A stretch of DNA of 32,096 nt from an uncultured Bacteroidales bacterium (GCA_903959905.1 CAJBYO010000099.1:1-32096); one strand, 5' to 3'; positions 9,001 to 15,167 are shown, counted from the first letter of the stretch. Made by a program: numbers and translations. The notes: a model not told the origin generated them from the letters alone.

Positions 9001-9911
9001 CTGATGAATTTCAAGGATGATGACGAAGTTGTAATGAGGTTTGTAGAAGTACCGGCAATCGGTCCTCCCAGTAAAGAAAGAGAATATGTATCAAGGTTGA
9101 AATTCCCGCTGGTAAGTGTAAGCGTTTTTGCAATTTTACAATTGGATCCGAGGGTCACTCCATTCCCATTGTCGATTATAACACCGCCTGTTCCCCCGAA
9201 GGTTCTTTCGCCACCAGCGTCTTCACCCCATTCTGGGCCTGTAATTTGCGACGAAGAGCCTTTATATTGCAGCGTTGCATTTGAACCCGCTGTTATGGCA
9301 TCCGATGCCGTAGCAGTCCCCTCCATTGATAAAATGCCACTTACCGAAACAGTTGCAGTAGTCTTTAGCCCGGATCCTGAAAGAATCAGACTATTGTAAA
9401 CCCCAAGATCAGTATCCGTTGCTACGGTCTGTGCTCCGCTCCCGTTATATTCAATGGTACCTAATCCGGGTTCAAAACCTCCCAGACTTCCTGTTATTGT
9501 AAGTGCACCACCAAGTTTTAGATGCCCCCCATTCAGGAAATTCAGGTATCCCTCGCAAAAATCAACTCCAACACCCATATTGATGGAGCCTGAAACGGTG
9601 AGCACTGAGCCTGCATCGAATACCAGGTATCCTGCCCAGAAATCCCCGATCTGCATACTGTTGCAAACTGCATTCGTAACATTCACATGAACGGTCCAGC
9701 CATTCTCAATCGTTACTGCATCCGAGGCAGTCGGCACTCCTGCACCTGGTGTTCCCTGGGAGGTTGAAGCCCACGTATTCGGGTCGTCCCAGTTACCATC
9801 AGCAACTGCATATTTTTGTGCATTTGCAACAACAGAAACCATCACCGCCACCAAAACCGTGACGAAAACCACCAGATTCCTTTTCGTAAAGAGCGTAAAA
9901 TTTGCTTTCAT
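1..9911 (-). CDS. Giant secreted repeat protein (PKD-like/Ig-like adhesin-type), 3' end outside window
   Basis: The frame is open from the ATG at 9911 to the window edge, giving at least 3303 codons. I followed it by translating both ends and checking that the repeat anchors at 7511, 8429 and 650 stay in frame. Order: signal peptide (about residues 1-32, ending VSVVANAQ); a beta-rich region with the NWDDPNTWAS / ASDAVTIENG pattern common in secreted Bacteroidota proteins (about 33-500); two invasin-type Ig-like domains (about 510-720, each starting STLTPTS); about 30 tandem PKD-like units (about 720-3170); then a different PKD-like segment with TYTWG/FTWSRDAVSGI motifs. It is probably exported to the cell surface, possibly by the type IX system, but the C-terminal sorting domain would lie beyond the window. 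Adhesion or matrix function is inference from the architecture. I see no enzyme domain. The start lies 6 residues before a hydrophobic signal sequence. Confidence 0.9.
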   Translation of the reverse strand, partial: MKANFTLFTKRNLVVFVTVLVAVMVSVVANAQKYAVADGNWDDPNTWASTSQGTPGAGVPTASDAVTIENGWTVHVNVTNAVCNSMQIGDFWAGYLVFDAGSVLTVSGSINMGVGVDFCEGYLNFLNGGHLKLGGALTITGSLGGFEPGLGTIEYNGSGAQTVATDTDLGVYNSLILSGSGLKTTATVSVSGILSMEGTATASDAITAGSNATLQYKGSSSQITGPEWGEDAGGERTFGGTGGVIIDNGNGVTLGSNCKIAKTLTLTSGNFNLDTYSLSLLGGPIAGTSTNLITTSSSSLKFISNEAGLFVPSSVSNLNILQVISSSGITLNSDVYCATLDLIGMVTTGSFVINCDLVSGAPGSLNYVYGNVRHNFTTAGGSFNFPVGDASNYTPVNVNFTSVSSGGNLTVFTTPGLHPNSSTSGLKTGKIVTRYYTITNSGIVFSTYAAEFTFVAGDIPSGAITSNFVVRRYSAGWTAPTTSARNAFSTRAIGMTSFSDYIIGEGQPDASISTLTPTSATITANGTSTQKLTVTAKDVNGNNIGGGGATVTITRLSGTGTIGAVTDVGDGTYTAIVTSPTTVGSGTFVATLDGSPVKSGTASQTQSVITYIAGPPSGSKSTLTPTSVTIIGNGTCTQMLTVTAKDANNNTITTGGATVAFFRQSGTGTVSTTTDNGNGTYTALVTAPSASGSGVFYAKINGQNVQSGLGSTTLSTITYQVAAAGADQAQCNNSTFTLAGNAAASPGTGTWTIVSGPGSITSPNSATSTVTGVTAGGTTTLRWTIVNNGCTTSDDVVITNAPASSAGTDITQCNNSTFTMAGNTATPGTGTWTKISGNGTITSANSPTTTVTGVTAGSTTVLRWTIVNGSCNTIDEVTITNAPAAAAGADQYLCDNTTSFTLAGNTATPGTGTWTKISGDGTITSPNSATSEVTGVTVGTSTVLRWTIVNGGCSTFDEVTLFNAPTADAGVDQYHCNNTTSFTLAGNAATPGVGTWTKISGDGTITDLHSETTTVTGVTIGTTTVMRWTVVNGGCTTFDEVTLTNAPAANAGTDQYHCDNLTTFTLAGNAATPGVGTWTIVTGFGSITTPNSETTTVTGVQVGTTVVLRWTIVTDGCSSSDDVTLTNAPIASAGLDQAHCNDANFTLVGNPATPGTGTWTLESGTATITDASLYNTAVTVATGNTATLRWTIVNSSCTTFDEVTLSNAPAAAAGADQAQCNNSSFTLAGNAAAPGTGTWTIISGPGTISSDHSAISGVTGVTAGGTTVLRWTIVNGTCETYDEVTLTNAPAAAAGADQNHCDNTTIFTLAGNAASPGVGTWTKISGPGSITSLNSATSTVTGVTVGGTTVLRWTIVNGTCNTFDEVTLYNAPVADAGSDQNHCDNTTTFTLAGNTATPGTGTWTIVSGPGSITSPNSPTSTVTGVTVGGTTVMRWTVVTGTCSTFDEVTLYNAPTAAAGSDQFHCDNTTTFTLAGNTATPGTGTWTIVTGSGSITSPNSPTSTVTGVPVGTTTVMRWTIVNGGCNTSDDVTLTNAPTAAAGADQAHCNDENFTLAGNAATPGTGTWTLESGTASITDASLYNTTVTVTAGHTATLRWTIVNNSCSTFDEVTLTNAPAAAAGSDQAQCNNSTFTLAGNAATPGTGTWTIISGPGSITALNSATSTVTGVTAGGTTVLRWTIVNGSCETYDEVTLTNAPASAAGDDQYHCDNTTTFTLAGNTASPGTGTWIIVSGPGSITTPNSPTSTVTGVTVGGTTVMRWTVVNGSCNTTDDVTLYNAPTAAAGNDQYHCDNLTTFTLAGNAATPGTGTWTKISGPGTITSLNSATSTVTGVTVGGTTVLRWTIVNGSCSTFDEVSLYNAPVAAAGADQNHCDNSTTFTLAGNAATPGTGTWTIVTGSGTITSANSATSTVTGVPVGTSITLKWTIVNGTCNTFDEVTLYNAPAANAGADQDHCDGLTTFTLGGNAATPGTGTWTKISGPGSITDINLATSTVTGVTVGGTTVLRWTIVNGLCSSFDDVTLYNAPVAAAGADQYQCTNSTTFTLAGNTATPGTGTWTIISGDGTVTSENSPTSTVTGVTVGTVTVLRWTIVNGTCNTYDDVTLTNAPAANAGTNQYHCDNSTSFTLAGNAATPGTGTWTKISGTGTITSENSETSTVTDVPVGTSVVMRWTIVNGTCSSFDEVTLYNAPVADAGADQNHCDNSTTFTLAGNAATPGTGTWTKISGPGTITSLNSATSTVTGVTVGGTTVLRWTIVNGTCSSYDEVTLYNAPAAAAGTDQNHCDNSTTFTLAGNAAAPGTGTWTIVTGTGTITSANSETSTVTGVPVGSTLVLRWTIVNGLCSSFDDITLNNAPAAAAGSDQNHCDNTTTFTLAGNAATPGTGTWTKISGPGSITDINLATTTVTGVTVGGTTVMRWTIVNGTCSSFDDVTLYNAPIAAAGSDQNHCDGLTTFTLAGNTATPGTGTWTIISGPGSITSPNSPTSTVTGLTVGYTTVLRWTIVNGTCNTYDDVTLYNAPVAAAGGDQYHCDNTTTFTLACNAATPGTGTWTIITGPGSITDINSPTSTVTGVTVGGTTTLRWTIVNGTCNTYDDVILYNAPVAAAGDDQNHCDGLTSFTLEGNTAAPGTGTWTKISGTATITSLHSATSGVTGVPVGSTAVLRWTIVNGTCETYDEVTLYNAPVAAAGADQYHCDGLTTFTMAGNAATPGTGTWTKISGPGTITTANSESTTITDVPAGSTTVLRWTIVNGTCNTFDEVTLYNAPVAAAGVDQYHCDGLTTFTLAGNAATPGTGTWTKISGTGTITDLNSATSTVTGVPVGSTVVMRWTIVNNTCSSFDEVTLYNAPVAAAGADQNHCDNTTSFTLAGNAATPGTGTWTITSGPGSITALNSATSTVTGVTVGGTTVLRWTIVNSSCNTFDEVTLYNAPKAAAGDDQYHCDNATTFTLAGNTATPGTGTWTKISGPGTITSLNSPTTSVTDVTVGGTTVLRWTIVNGTCSSYDDVTLYNAPMAAAGVDQAHCNDASFTLAGNEPAPGTGTWTVETGTASITNANLYNTTVSVTAGVTAVLRWTIVNNTCSTYDEVTLTNAPAAAAGTDQFNCDNSTFTLAGNAAAPGTGTWTKISGPGAITSLNSATSTVTGVTSYGITVLRWTIVNGSCNTFDEVTLTNYPTAVINSASTQTRCSGTEYIYTATSATIPAPTFTWSRDAVSGITPTTGSGSSATITETLVNSTNSPVVVHYLITPSINGCNGTVFDFVVTVNPTPAITAMTNTICGSASFTASPVNNTNGIVPSGTTYTWGDPV
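403..886 (-). repeat. Third copy of the short-unit pair (240 + 243 bp) at the array's far end
   Basis: The last two units of the array again have lengths 240 and 243. The 240-bp unit carries the variant core (DQAHCND, ITNANLYNTTVSVTAG) also found at 5065-5305 and 6286-6526. Between this pair and the higher-order repeats lie sixteen uninterrupted 246-bp units (886-4822). Confidence 0.75.
4822..7264 (-). repeat. Two copies of a five-unit, 1221-bp higher-order repeat
   Basis: From 7264 to 6043 and again from 6043 to 4822, the unit lengths in reading order are 246, 246, 246, 240 and 243 bp, giving 1221 bp each time. The residues agree with the lengths. The third unit ends SDDVTLTNAP in both copies. 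The fourth is the variant with TWTLESGTA and ITDASLYNT. The fifth has AQCNN, TIISGPG and CETYDEVTLTNAP. This points to duplication of a five-unit block rather than independent single-unit events. Confidence 0.8.
7755..8375 (-). repeat. Two invasin-type (Big_1-like) Ig domains, about 105 aa each
   Basis: Two adjacent in-frame segments begin STLTPTSATI and STLTPTSVTI. Each continues with a TVTAKDxNxNxI strand, a GGATV strand, a DNGNGTYTA or DVGDGTYTA strand and a VxSGxxS end. The KDxxGN, GATV and DGTYTA series is typical of bacterial Ig-like (invasin/intimin group 1) domains, which usually act as rigid spacers in surface proteins. They lie directly before the PKD-like array in the protein. Confidence 0.75.
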
Positions 9912-10814
9912 AATATAGCGTTTTATGATTTGCTTAATAATACTGTGCTGATATATGTTGAATTTCAGAATAAACGACCATACGTGGTAGCGACACCACG
10001 CCCTCAACATTCTTTTGGGGGAGGAATGAAAAGGGTAAAACAATGAATCACTTTGTAAAATCAAACTCCGCTCTGGGCTTTCGTTCCGGACCGGTTATGG
10101 TTTGATTTTCTATCTTATGATCTGTCGATCGTCTTTTATTTTTGGCATCGTGGTTTGTTTCTCACACCCATCAGGGGAACAACACGATGTGGCTGGTTTA
10201 TAGTAGGAATGGTGGTCAATGCAAACTCCGTGCCGAATGCATATTGATAATCAAACACTTAAAGTTTTTGCAGACTAATCGTTTCATTTTGTGCACATAA
10301 CAAGCTCTTTGCTAATATGATCCCGGGTAACCGTAACAGGCACCGATTGGAAAAACACGTAAAACCACTCCTCGTTTTCGCTTAATTACGTGAAAATGCG
10401 CTGCGCGTTTTTATGATGAAACAGTGAACGACACAGCTTACTTTCCTTAACAACAACATGGATTTTCTGCGTAATTGGTTGATCTTTATCCTGTTACGAA
10501 GTACTGTTATTTTGCTATTGTATCTATCAGTAAATACCGGGGTGACTTTCCCCCATTTGGCACATATGATTCATGGAAACCTAACAACCAGGGAAACCAG
10601 GGTAAACAGGCCGTTTACCCAAAATGAATACCTTATGACTATCTTAATCTATAGGTGTATGTGCCTGATTTTGTGCACACTATTGTATCAAATCCAGGGC
10701 AGGTTCGTCTGCCGGTTCAAAACATATCGACATAACCTGTTGAATTGCTGCAGGATGCAGCATTTATTAAGATATATTTAATGGAAGGAAGGACCGCTGA
10801 CGGCAGGAAAAGCA
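9912..10814. other. 903-bp gap upstream of the giant gene; no convincing gene
   Basis: This gap lies between the regulator stop and the giant gene's ATG and would hold the giant gene's leader and promoter. I found no exact TAnnTTTG element on the minus strand in the proximal part. Visible structures are a hairpin at 9982-9999 (CGTGGT / ACCACG), an inverted pair CACGTAA (10356-10362) and TTACGTG (10386-10392) whose starts are 30 bp apart, a GCGC-T-GCGC palindrome near 10399-10407, and a hairpin at 10600-10620 (GGGTAAAC / GTTTACCC). The plus-strand 107-codon frame at 10458-10781 lacks any recognisable feature. Confidence 0.5.
10356..10392. promoter_or_regulatory. Candidate operator: inverted CACGTAA / TTACGTG pair
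   Basis: CACGTAA and TTACGTG are exact inverted copies with starts 30 bp apart, close to three helical turns, in the non-coding gap between a LuxR-type regulator and the giant gene. This could be a protein-binding site for the giant gene. The arms are only 7 bp, so chance is possible. Confidence 0.25.
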
Positions 10815-12773
10815 TTACAATTTCATCAGGCAGGCCGAAAGATTCTGGTTCTGATCCAGGTTGAGCTTTTTCCGGATGTGAGAGCGGGTAACATCAACGG
10901 AGGCAACAGTCAGGCTTAAAAGGCGTGCTATATCCTTTGAAGAGAGATTCAGCCGCAGCAGCGCACATACCTGCAGTTCCGCCTTCGACAGATCAGGGCA
11001 GGCCGTGAGCAGCTTTTCATAAAAATCGCCATGCATCTGGCGAAACACGACCTCAAATTCACCAAGCGGGTCGTGGCGCGTATCCCGGTGAATTTCGCCC
11101 AATACATTGCTGAATGCCTCCTGGTCTCTCTTTTTCTGAAAACGCAGTTGAAAGTCCATCAGTTTTTCCCTGATCGACCGGTTCAGCACCGAAAGGTCGG
11201 CATTCTGCAGCGTATGGTACAAAAGCTCCTGCTCTTTCAGCTGCATGGCCATGTTCAGGTTTCCCATCGCCGATTCCGTAAGCTCCTTCTCTTTTTCAGC
11301 CAGGTGCCACTGATGCTCTGCTTCCCGTTGTTTGCGCAGGGCTTTCCGGCTGCGGGCGATCAGCCAGGAAATGACCAGTACCAGGATAAGCCCGGCAATA
11401 GCCGCCGCCATGGCAATGACCAGGTTTCTGAATTGCTGTATCTTTTGTTCATCTTCCAGCCTGACCACCTTCGCCTGCAACAGCTGGTTTTTAAACTTCA
11501 TTTCCGTTTCATCAAAGATCTCTTTGCCAATCTCTGCAAGGATTGAATCATTATACATTTCTGCCTCCCGGGTCAATGCGAGGGCTTTTGCCAGGTTGCC
11601 GTCGTGTTCATACCATCCGGCCATCATGCCTGCCGCGGTGGCAGCAAGCGGGTATACCGACCTTTTTCTTGCCCAGTTGAGGCTTCTTTCAGCCATCCGC
11701 CATGCACTGTCGCTATAACCCTTTTCCATCAGCAATCCCGCCAGCGAAAGCAGGGCTTCATTAAATTCGGGAAGGATCAGAATGTCAGATTTTGAGGCCG
11801 CTATATTCTGAAACATAGCCAGGGCTTCAGGCTTCCTGCCCTTTGCCAGGAACAATTGAGCCTGCGAAATCTTAAAACCAACCCTCACCCTGGAATCCCC
11901 GTAGTTAAGGCAGCCGGCATCGGCAACAAGCAATGAATCAGCCTGTTTGAGCATGCCTGAGTTGACATACGAAGAGAGCATCCCCATGGAGGTAAAACAA
12001 AGACCCGTTGTATAGGAGGTCTTCATGAAAAACCGGCCGGCATCAAGGTAATACCTTCTGCTCAGGCTGTAATATTCCCGGGCCCTCTCCTTGTTGAACG
12101 GTGTAAAGAGATTTCCAAGGCTGGAGTAAATGTTTCCAATCCCCAGATAATGTGTGGCCAGCGCGGTGGTATCTTTCAAAACAGAATCATACTTTGCCGA
12201 TGCCAGGTAATATTCGAGCGCTTTGTTGAACCGGTTTTTCTCGAGGTAAACACTGCCGATGTTAAACAGTGTTGACATGATCTGATAGTCATTTTTTGTG
12301 CTTCTGAAGTACGCCAGCGCCTGGTTCATCATGACAATCGCCGTGTCATAATTTCCATTGATGCGGTATAAACTGCCGATCTGCTCAATGGCCCGAAAGT
12401 AAAACTTCTTGTCTTTACATTCCTGCAGAATGTCTTTGGCTTTATTCAGGTACCACAGCGTACTGTCTGAATTCCCCTTGTTCTCCCAGGCCATGCCCAA
12501 CACAAAATGCAGAAGGCCGGCATTTTTAGCCGATACCTTTTCCTTTAACAGGGGCAATCCCTGCCATCCGAAAAGAAGTGCGGTATCGGGATCAACAGTC
12601 CAGTAATTTGCGCACAGTTTGTTCAGAAACCTGAGTTTTTCGTCTGCGGGGATGTTGGTCGTAACCAGCTTCCTGATGATCGGAATAGAGTCGGTTTCCG
12701 GCTTTGCGGCGGAAGCAAACAACCAGCATATCAGAGCCAGCAGCGTGAAAAGGGAGTTCTTTTTTAAATTCAA
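10815..12773 (-). CDS. TPR-containing membrane regulator with C-terminal LuxR-type HTH
   Basis: The protein has 652 aa and belongs to a class common in Bacteroidota. It has an N-terminal signal peptide (NSLFTLLALICWLFASAAK), a long TPR-rich sensor region (about 40-420) with motifs such as IEQIGSLYRINGNYDTAIVM, one transmembrane helix (about 448-472), a charged coiled coil (about 475-555) and a C-terminal HTH (about 592-652; LSKAELQVCALLRLNLSSKDIARLL then SVDVTRSHIRKKL). It probably senses something in the periplasm and binds DNA from the membrane, though the signal is unknown. The start is TTG at 12773: a stop lies upstream in frame with no ATG between, and the signal peptide begins right here. 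It lies upstream of the giant surface gene on the same strand, which makes that gene a plausible target (inference). Confidence 0.88.
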   Translation of the reverse strand: MNLKKNSLFTLLALICWLFASAAKPETDSIPIIRKLVTTNIPADEKLRFLNKLCANYWTVDPDTALLFGWQGLPLLKEKVSAKNAGLLHFVLGMAWENKGNSDSTLWYLNKAKDILQECKDKKFYFRAIEQIGSLYRINGNYDTAIVMMNQALAYFRSTKNDYQIMSTLFNIGSVYLEKNRFNKALEYYLASAKYDSVLKDTTALATHYLGIGNIYSSLGNLFTPFNKERAREYYSLSRRYYLDAGRFFMKTSYTTGLCFTSMGMLSSYVNSGMLKQADSLLVADAGCLNYGDSRVRVGFKISQAQLFLAKGRKPEALAMFQNIAASKSDILILPEFNEALLSLAGLLMEKGYSDSAWRMAERSLNWARKRSVYPLAATAAGMMAGWYEHDGNLAKALALTREAEMYNDSILAEIGKEIFDETEMKFKNQLLQAKVVRLEDEQKIQQFRNLVIAMAAAIAGLILVLVISWLIARSRKALRKQREAEHQWHLAEKEKELTESAMGNLNMAMQLKEQELLYHTLQNADLSVLNRSIREKLMDFQLRFQKKRDQEAFSNVLGEIHRDTRHDPLGEFEVVFRQMHGDFYEKLLTACPDLSKAELQVCALLRLNLSSKDIARLLSLTVASVDVTRSHIRKKLNLDQNQNLSACLMKL

Positions 12774-12810
12774 GACGTTGTAAGAGCCGGTATAATTTTA
12801 TAATTGGTTG

Positions 12811-12900
12811 TATTTCTAATTTTAAACCTGTGCCGTAGGCACTATATGTGGGTAGCGTTCGTTATTCCGTTGTCAAACTTAATTTTTTAAACATTTTTAA
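12811..12900 (-). repeat. Decayed, internally deleted copy of the 182-bp structured element
   Basis: Positions about 12811-12855 match the reverse complement of the element at 31733-31914, including the TGTGCCGTAGGCAC hairpin and the adjoining ATATGTGGGTAG with few differences. Positions about 12879-12900 match its other end (TTTTTTAAACATTTTTAA). The middle of about 90 bp is replaced by about 23 unrelated bases. It lies in the opposite orientation to the copies at the right edge and forms the leader of the regulator gene. Confidence 0.65.
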
Positions 12901-12905
12901 GCAAA
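12874..12905 (-). promoter_or_regulatory. Bacteroidota-type promoter for the TPR-LuxR regulator
   Basis: On the minus strand, TTTG (12902-12905) is followed after 20 bp by TAAGTTTG (12874-12881), matching the -33 TTTG / -7 TAnnTTTG pattern with consensus spacing. The -33 element lies in the A/T tract of the tonB terminator. The predicted leader of about 95 nt contains a decayed copy of the 182-bp element. Confidence 0.6.
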
Positions 12906-12941
12906 AAAAGAGGCTCCCTTCCTGAGGCAGCCTCTTTTTTT
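12903..12941 (-). terminator. Rho-independent terminator after tonB
   Basis: The stem AGAGGCT (12909-12915) pairs with AGCCTCT (12929-12935). It is flanked by seven A's on the left and a run of T's on the right, so it can end transcription from either direction. It lies about 95 bp past the tonB stop, beyond the heptad array. Confidence 0.8.
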
Positions 12942-13032
12942 GTCACGCGTCACGCGTCACCCGTCACCTGTCACGCGTCACCTGTCACCTGTCACGCGTC
13001 ACCTGTCACGCGTCACGCGTCACCCGTCACGT
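12942..13032. repeat. Heptanucleotide tandem array, 13 units of GTCACNN
   Basis: Thirteen consecutive 7-bp units share GTCAC followed by a variable dinucleotide (GC, CC, CT or GT). The array begins right after the terminator's T-run and ends 2 bp from the tonB stop codon. A related but mirror-symmetric array lies at 24480-24535. Confidence 0.9.
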
Positions 13033-13034
13033 CC

Positions 13035-13817
13035 CTACTGCAACGTAAACTTAATCGGTAAGTTAAACTGTACCCTCACAGGCACACCACGCTGCTTGCC
13101 GGGAACCCATTTGGGCATCGACTTCACCACGCGTATGGCCTCTTCGTCGCATCCGCCGCCGATACCGCGGAGTACGCGAACATCGGAGATGGCACCGTCA
13201 ACTTCCACAACAAAGGTTACAAACACCTTACCCTGGATGCCAAGTTCTTTGGCTTCTTCGGGATATTTGATATTCTGCTGGAGGAAACCGATACGGGCTT
13301 CTTCACCTCCCGGATAACCGGGCTGTTCTTCAACAACGGTGAAAATTTCCTGCTGCACAGGCGTCTCAATGACTTTCGGGCCGTCGTCCTTTACGTCAAC
13401 CACTATGTCTTCTGTAGGGGCCTCAACGTTGCCTTTTTTGTTCAGATCGTCCATGTTGGCCATACTTACCTCAATGGTTGTATCTTCTACAACGACAGGT
13501 GCGGTAAATTTGACTTTCTCAACCATGGCTTCAGGTGGAGGGGGTGGAGGGGGAGGGGGAGGCGCTTCTTCCTGCTTGATATTGTCGATGGTTACGCCAA
13601 CCTCTTTTTCTTTTTCCCTGATCAGCCTCTCCTTGTTGATATAGGCATTAATCAGCGGATAGGCCACAATAACTCCTACCAGTACAAAACCAATGATCAG
13701 GGAGATGGTCAGAAATTTCCTGTACTTTTTGCGCAGGTAATATGAACCATATTCCTTGTTCCTGTTCTTGAAAACAATATCCTCCAGCGGTTCTACATGC
13801 TGTGTTTCAATTGCCAT
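13035..13817 (-). CDS. tonB: Energy transducer TonB
   Basis: The 260-aa protein couples the ExbB/ExbD proton channel in the inner membrane to outer-membrane TonB-dependent receptors. It has a cytoplasmic N-terminus with the Bacteroidota pattern EDIVFKNRNKEYGSYYLRKK (about 12-31), one transmembrane helix (about 35-57), a Pro-rich spacer with ten consecutive prolines (86-95), and a C-terminal TonB domain with YPEEAKELGIQGKVFVTFVV and a WVPGKQRGVPVRVQF ending. It is the last gene of exbB-exbD-exbD-tonB, 38 bp after the second exbD, and is followed by a heptad array and a terminator. The stop is TAG. Confidence 0.95.
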   Translation of the reverse strand: MAIETQHVEPLEDIVFKNRNKEYGSYYLRKKYRKFLTISLIIGFVLVGVIVAYPLINAYINKERLIREKEKEVGVTIDNIKQEEAPPPPPPPPPPEAMVEKVKFTAPVVVEDTTIEVSMANMDDLNKKGNVEAPTEDIVVDVKDDGPKVIETPVQQEIFTVVEEQPGYPGGEEARIGFLQQNIKYPEEAKELGIQGKVFVTFVVEVDGAISDVRVLRGIGGGCDEEAIRVVKSMPKWVPGKQRGVPVRVQFNLPIKFTLQ

Positions 13818-13855
13818 ACACTATTTTTTTAACGTGTTCAACACAATATCTCTGG

Positions 13856-14494
13856 TTATTTCGGAGCATTTTTCAACATGTCCACTTCCACCGGGGTCAA
13901 ATCAACCACGGCATAACTGGCAACGTTGCAGATGGCCATTTCATCAATGATGTCAACAATGTCCTTATACTTGGCTTTTTCATCAGCCTTGATGAGAACG
14001 ATCGGACCTTTCTGATCCTCCTTTTTAAATTTCTTAATTGCACTATCAGCCGTGGTATCCGCAACAACCACTTTACCGGTTACGCGTTTATCTCGGTATT
14101 CAGCAATCTTTGTGAAGAGATCCTTATTCTTTAACAACAGGAATTTCCTGATTCCGTCTTTGCTGAAATCTGTTTTCACAAGTTGTGGCATCTCTGCAGG
14201 TTTTTTAGGATCTGCGATACCAATATAATAATACACCTTGTGATCTTCAGTAAGTAAAATATTCAGCGTTCTGTTTTTCGGAATTTCCGGACGGTTTTTA
14301 TCCTCGGGAGTGTCCTTCTCGGGCATGGTAATCACCATGACCTTGGGCTTGCTGAAAGCCGTAGTGAGCATGAAGAAGGTAATGAGCAGACACATCAGGT
14401 CGACCATGGGGGTCATGTCGATGCGGGTGCTGTGCTTCTTCGCCTGGCGCTTACCACCCTTTTTCCCTTTTTCTTCAACTATTATTTCACCCAT
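13856..14494 (-). CDS. exbD: ExbD/TolR-family biopolymer transporter (second copy)
   Basis: The 212-aa inner-membrane protein is part of the proton-driven ExbB/ExbD motor that energises TonB. A basic N-terminus precedes RIDMTPMVDLMCLLITFFML, with the membrane Asp (residue 32) that the family uses for proton transfer; the rest is periplasmic. It is clearly longer than the roughly 140-aa proteobacterial ExbD because of a larger periplasmic part. It lies 37 bp after the first exbD and 38 bp before tonB. The two ExbD proteins share the membrane segment but differ in the periplasmic region, which suggests a hetero-ExbD complex (inference). Confidence 0.93.
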   Translation of the reverse strand: MGEIIVEEKGKKGGKRQAKKHSTRIDMTPMVDLMCLLITFFMLTTAFSKPKVMVITMPEKDTPEDKNRPEIPKNRTLNILLTEDHKVYYYIGIADPKKPAEMPQLVKTDFSKDGIRKFLLLKNKDLFTKIAEYRDKRVTGKVVVADTTADSAIKKFKKEDQKGPIVLIKADEKAKYKDIVDIIDEMAICNVASYAVVDLTPVEVDMLKNAPK

Positions 14495-14531
14495 ACTGGT
14501 TTTATCATTTAGGGATTAAAATCTCATTTCC

Positions 14532-15167
14532 TTATTTGGGAACATCTTTCATCAAGATTTCGTCTTTCTGAAGATTGGTAACGAGATTAAATTTATTTAC
14601 CTTGTTTTCCTGCAGCAGGTCCATGATCTTCTTCACCGAGGTGTAATCCGTTTCAGCGTCGCCCTTGATGGCAACTTCGGCATTCAGGTTGGTCAAACGG
14701 GCCATACGAACCCACCAGGCAAGCTGGTTGTCAATAGAGTCCATCGGAATCCCTACCTGGAATTTGTCCCTTTCTTTCGGATCCTCAGCTTCAATCCATG
14801 CTTTCAGGTCCTTGATCGGCATACCGAAGGAGGCCATCTTGCTGAATTTATCCTGTTCTTTCGGGGTGAATTTCAATTTATACTGATCGGCCATTTTCTG
14901 CAGCAACTTTTCGCGGAAATGCGTGGAAGTATCCTTTCCGTTGTCGATGTTGAAAAACACCTTGCCTTCCTTGGAGATGTAGATCGTCATGATGTCATTG
15001 TCGGGAGCCTGCTTTTCCGACACCGAAGACGGTGTTTCAATGGGGGCAGCCTCCTGCGGACGGAACGACGTGGTTAACATGAAGAACGTAAGCAGCAGGG
15101 AAAACAAATCCACCATAGGCGTCATGTCTATGTGCGGAGATCGTGCCGGTTGTTTAATTTTAGGCAT
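14532..15167 (-). CDS. exbD: ExbD/TolR-family biopolymer transporter (first copy)
   Basis: The 211-aa protein has a short cytoplasmic tail and then HIDMTPMVDLFSLLLTFFML, with the expected membrane Asp at residue 20. The periplasmic domain is long and Lys-rich. As an ExbD subunit it would form the proton path of the TonB motor together with ExbB. It lies 16 bp downstream of exbB and 37 bp upstream of the second exbD, so the three are probably translated from one transcript. Confidence 0.93.
   Translation of the reverse strand: MPKIKQPARSPHIDMTPMVDLFSLLLTFFMLTTSFRPQEAAPIETPSSVSEKQAPDNDIMTIYISKEGKVFFNIDNGKDTSTHFREKLLQKMADQYKLKFTPKEQDKFSKMASFGMPIKDLKAWIEAEDPKERDKFQVGIPMDSIDNQLAWWVRMARLTNLNAEVAIKGDAETDYTSVKKIMDLLQENKVNKFNLVTNLQKDEILMKDVPK

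Noticed and set aside
10458..10781. Plus-strand 107-codon frame in the 903-bp gap
   Set aside because: It has no recognisable domain, an odd composition, and no neighbour on its strand.
12874..13034. Defence system or phage-encoded function near the repeats
   Set aside because: No nuclease, methylase, integrase, reverse transcriptase or phage structural gene is visible anywhere in the window.
12940..13317. Plus-strand 125-codon frame
   Set aside because: Its first part is the heptad array in translation (VTRHPS-type peptide) and the rest is antisense to tonB.
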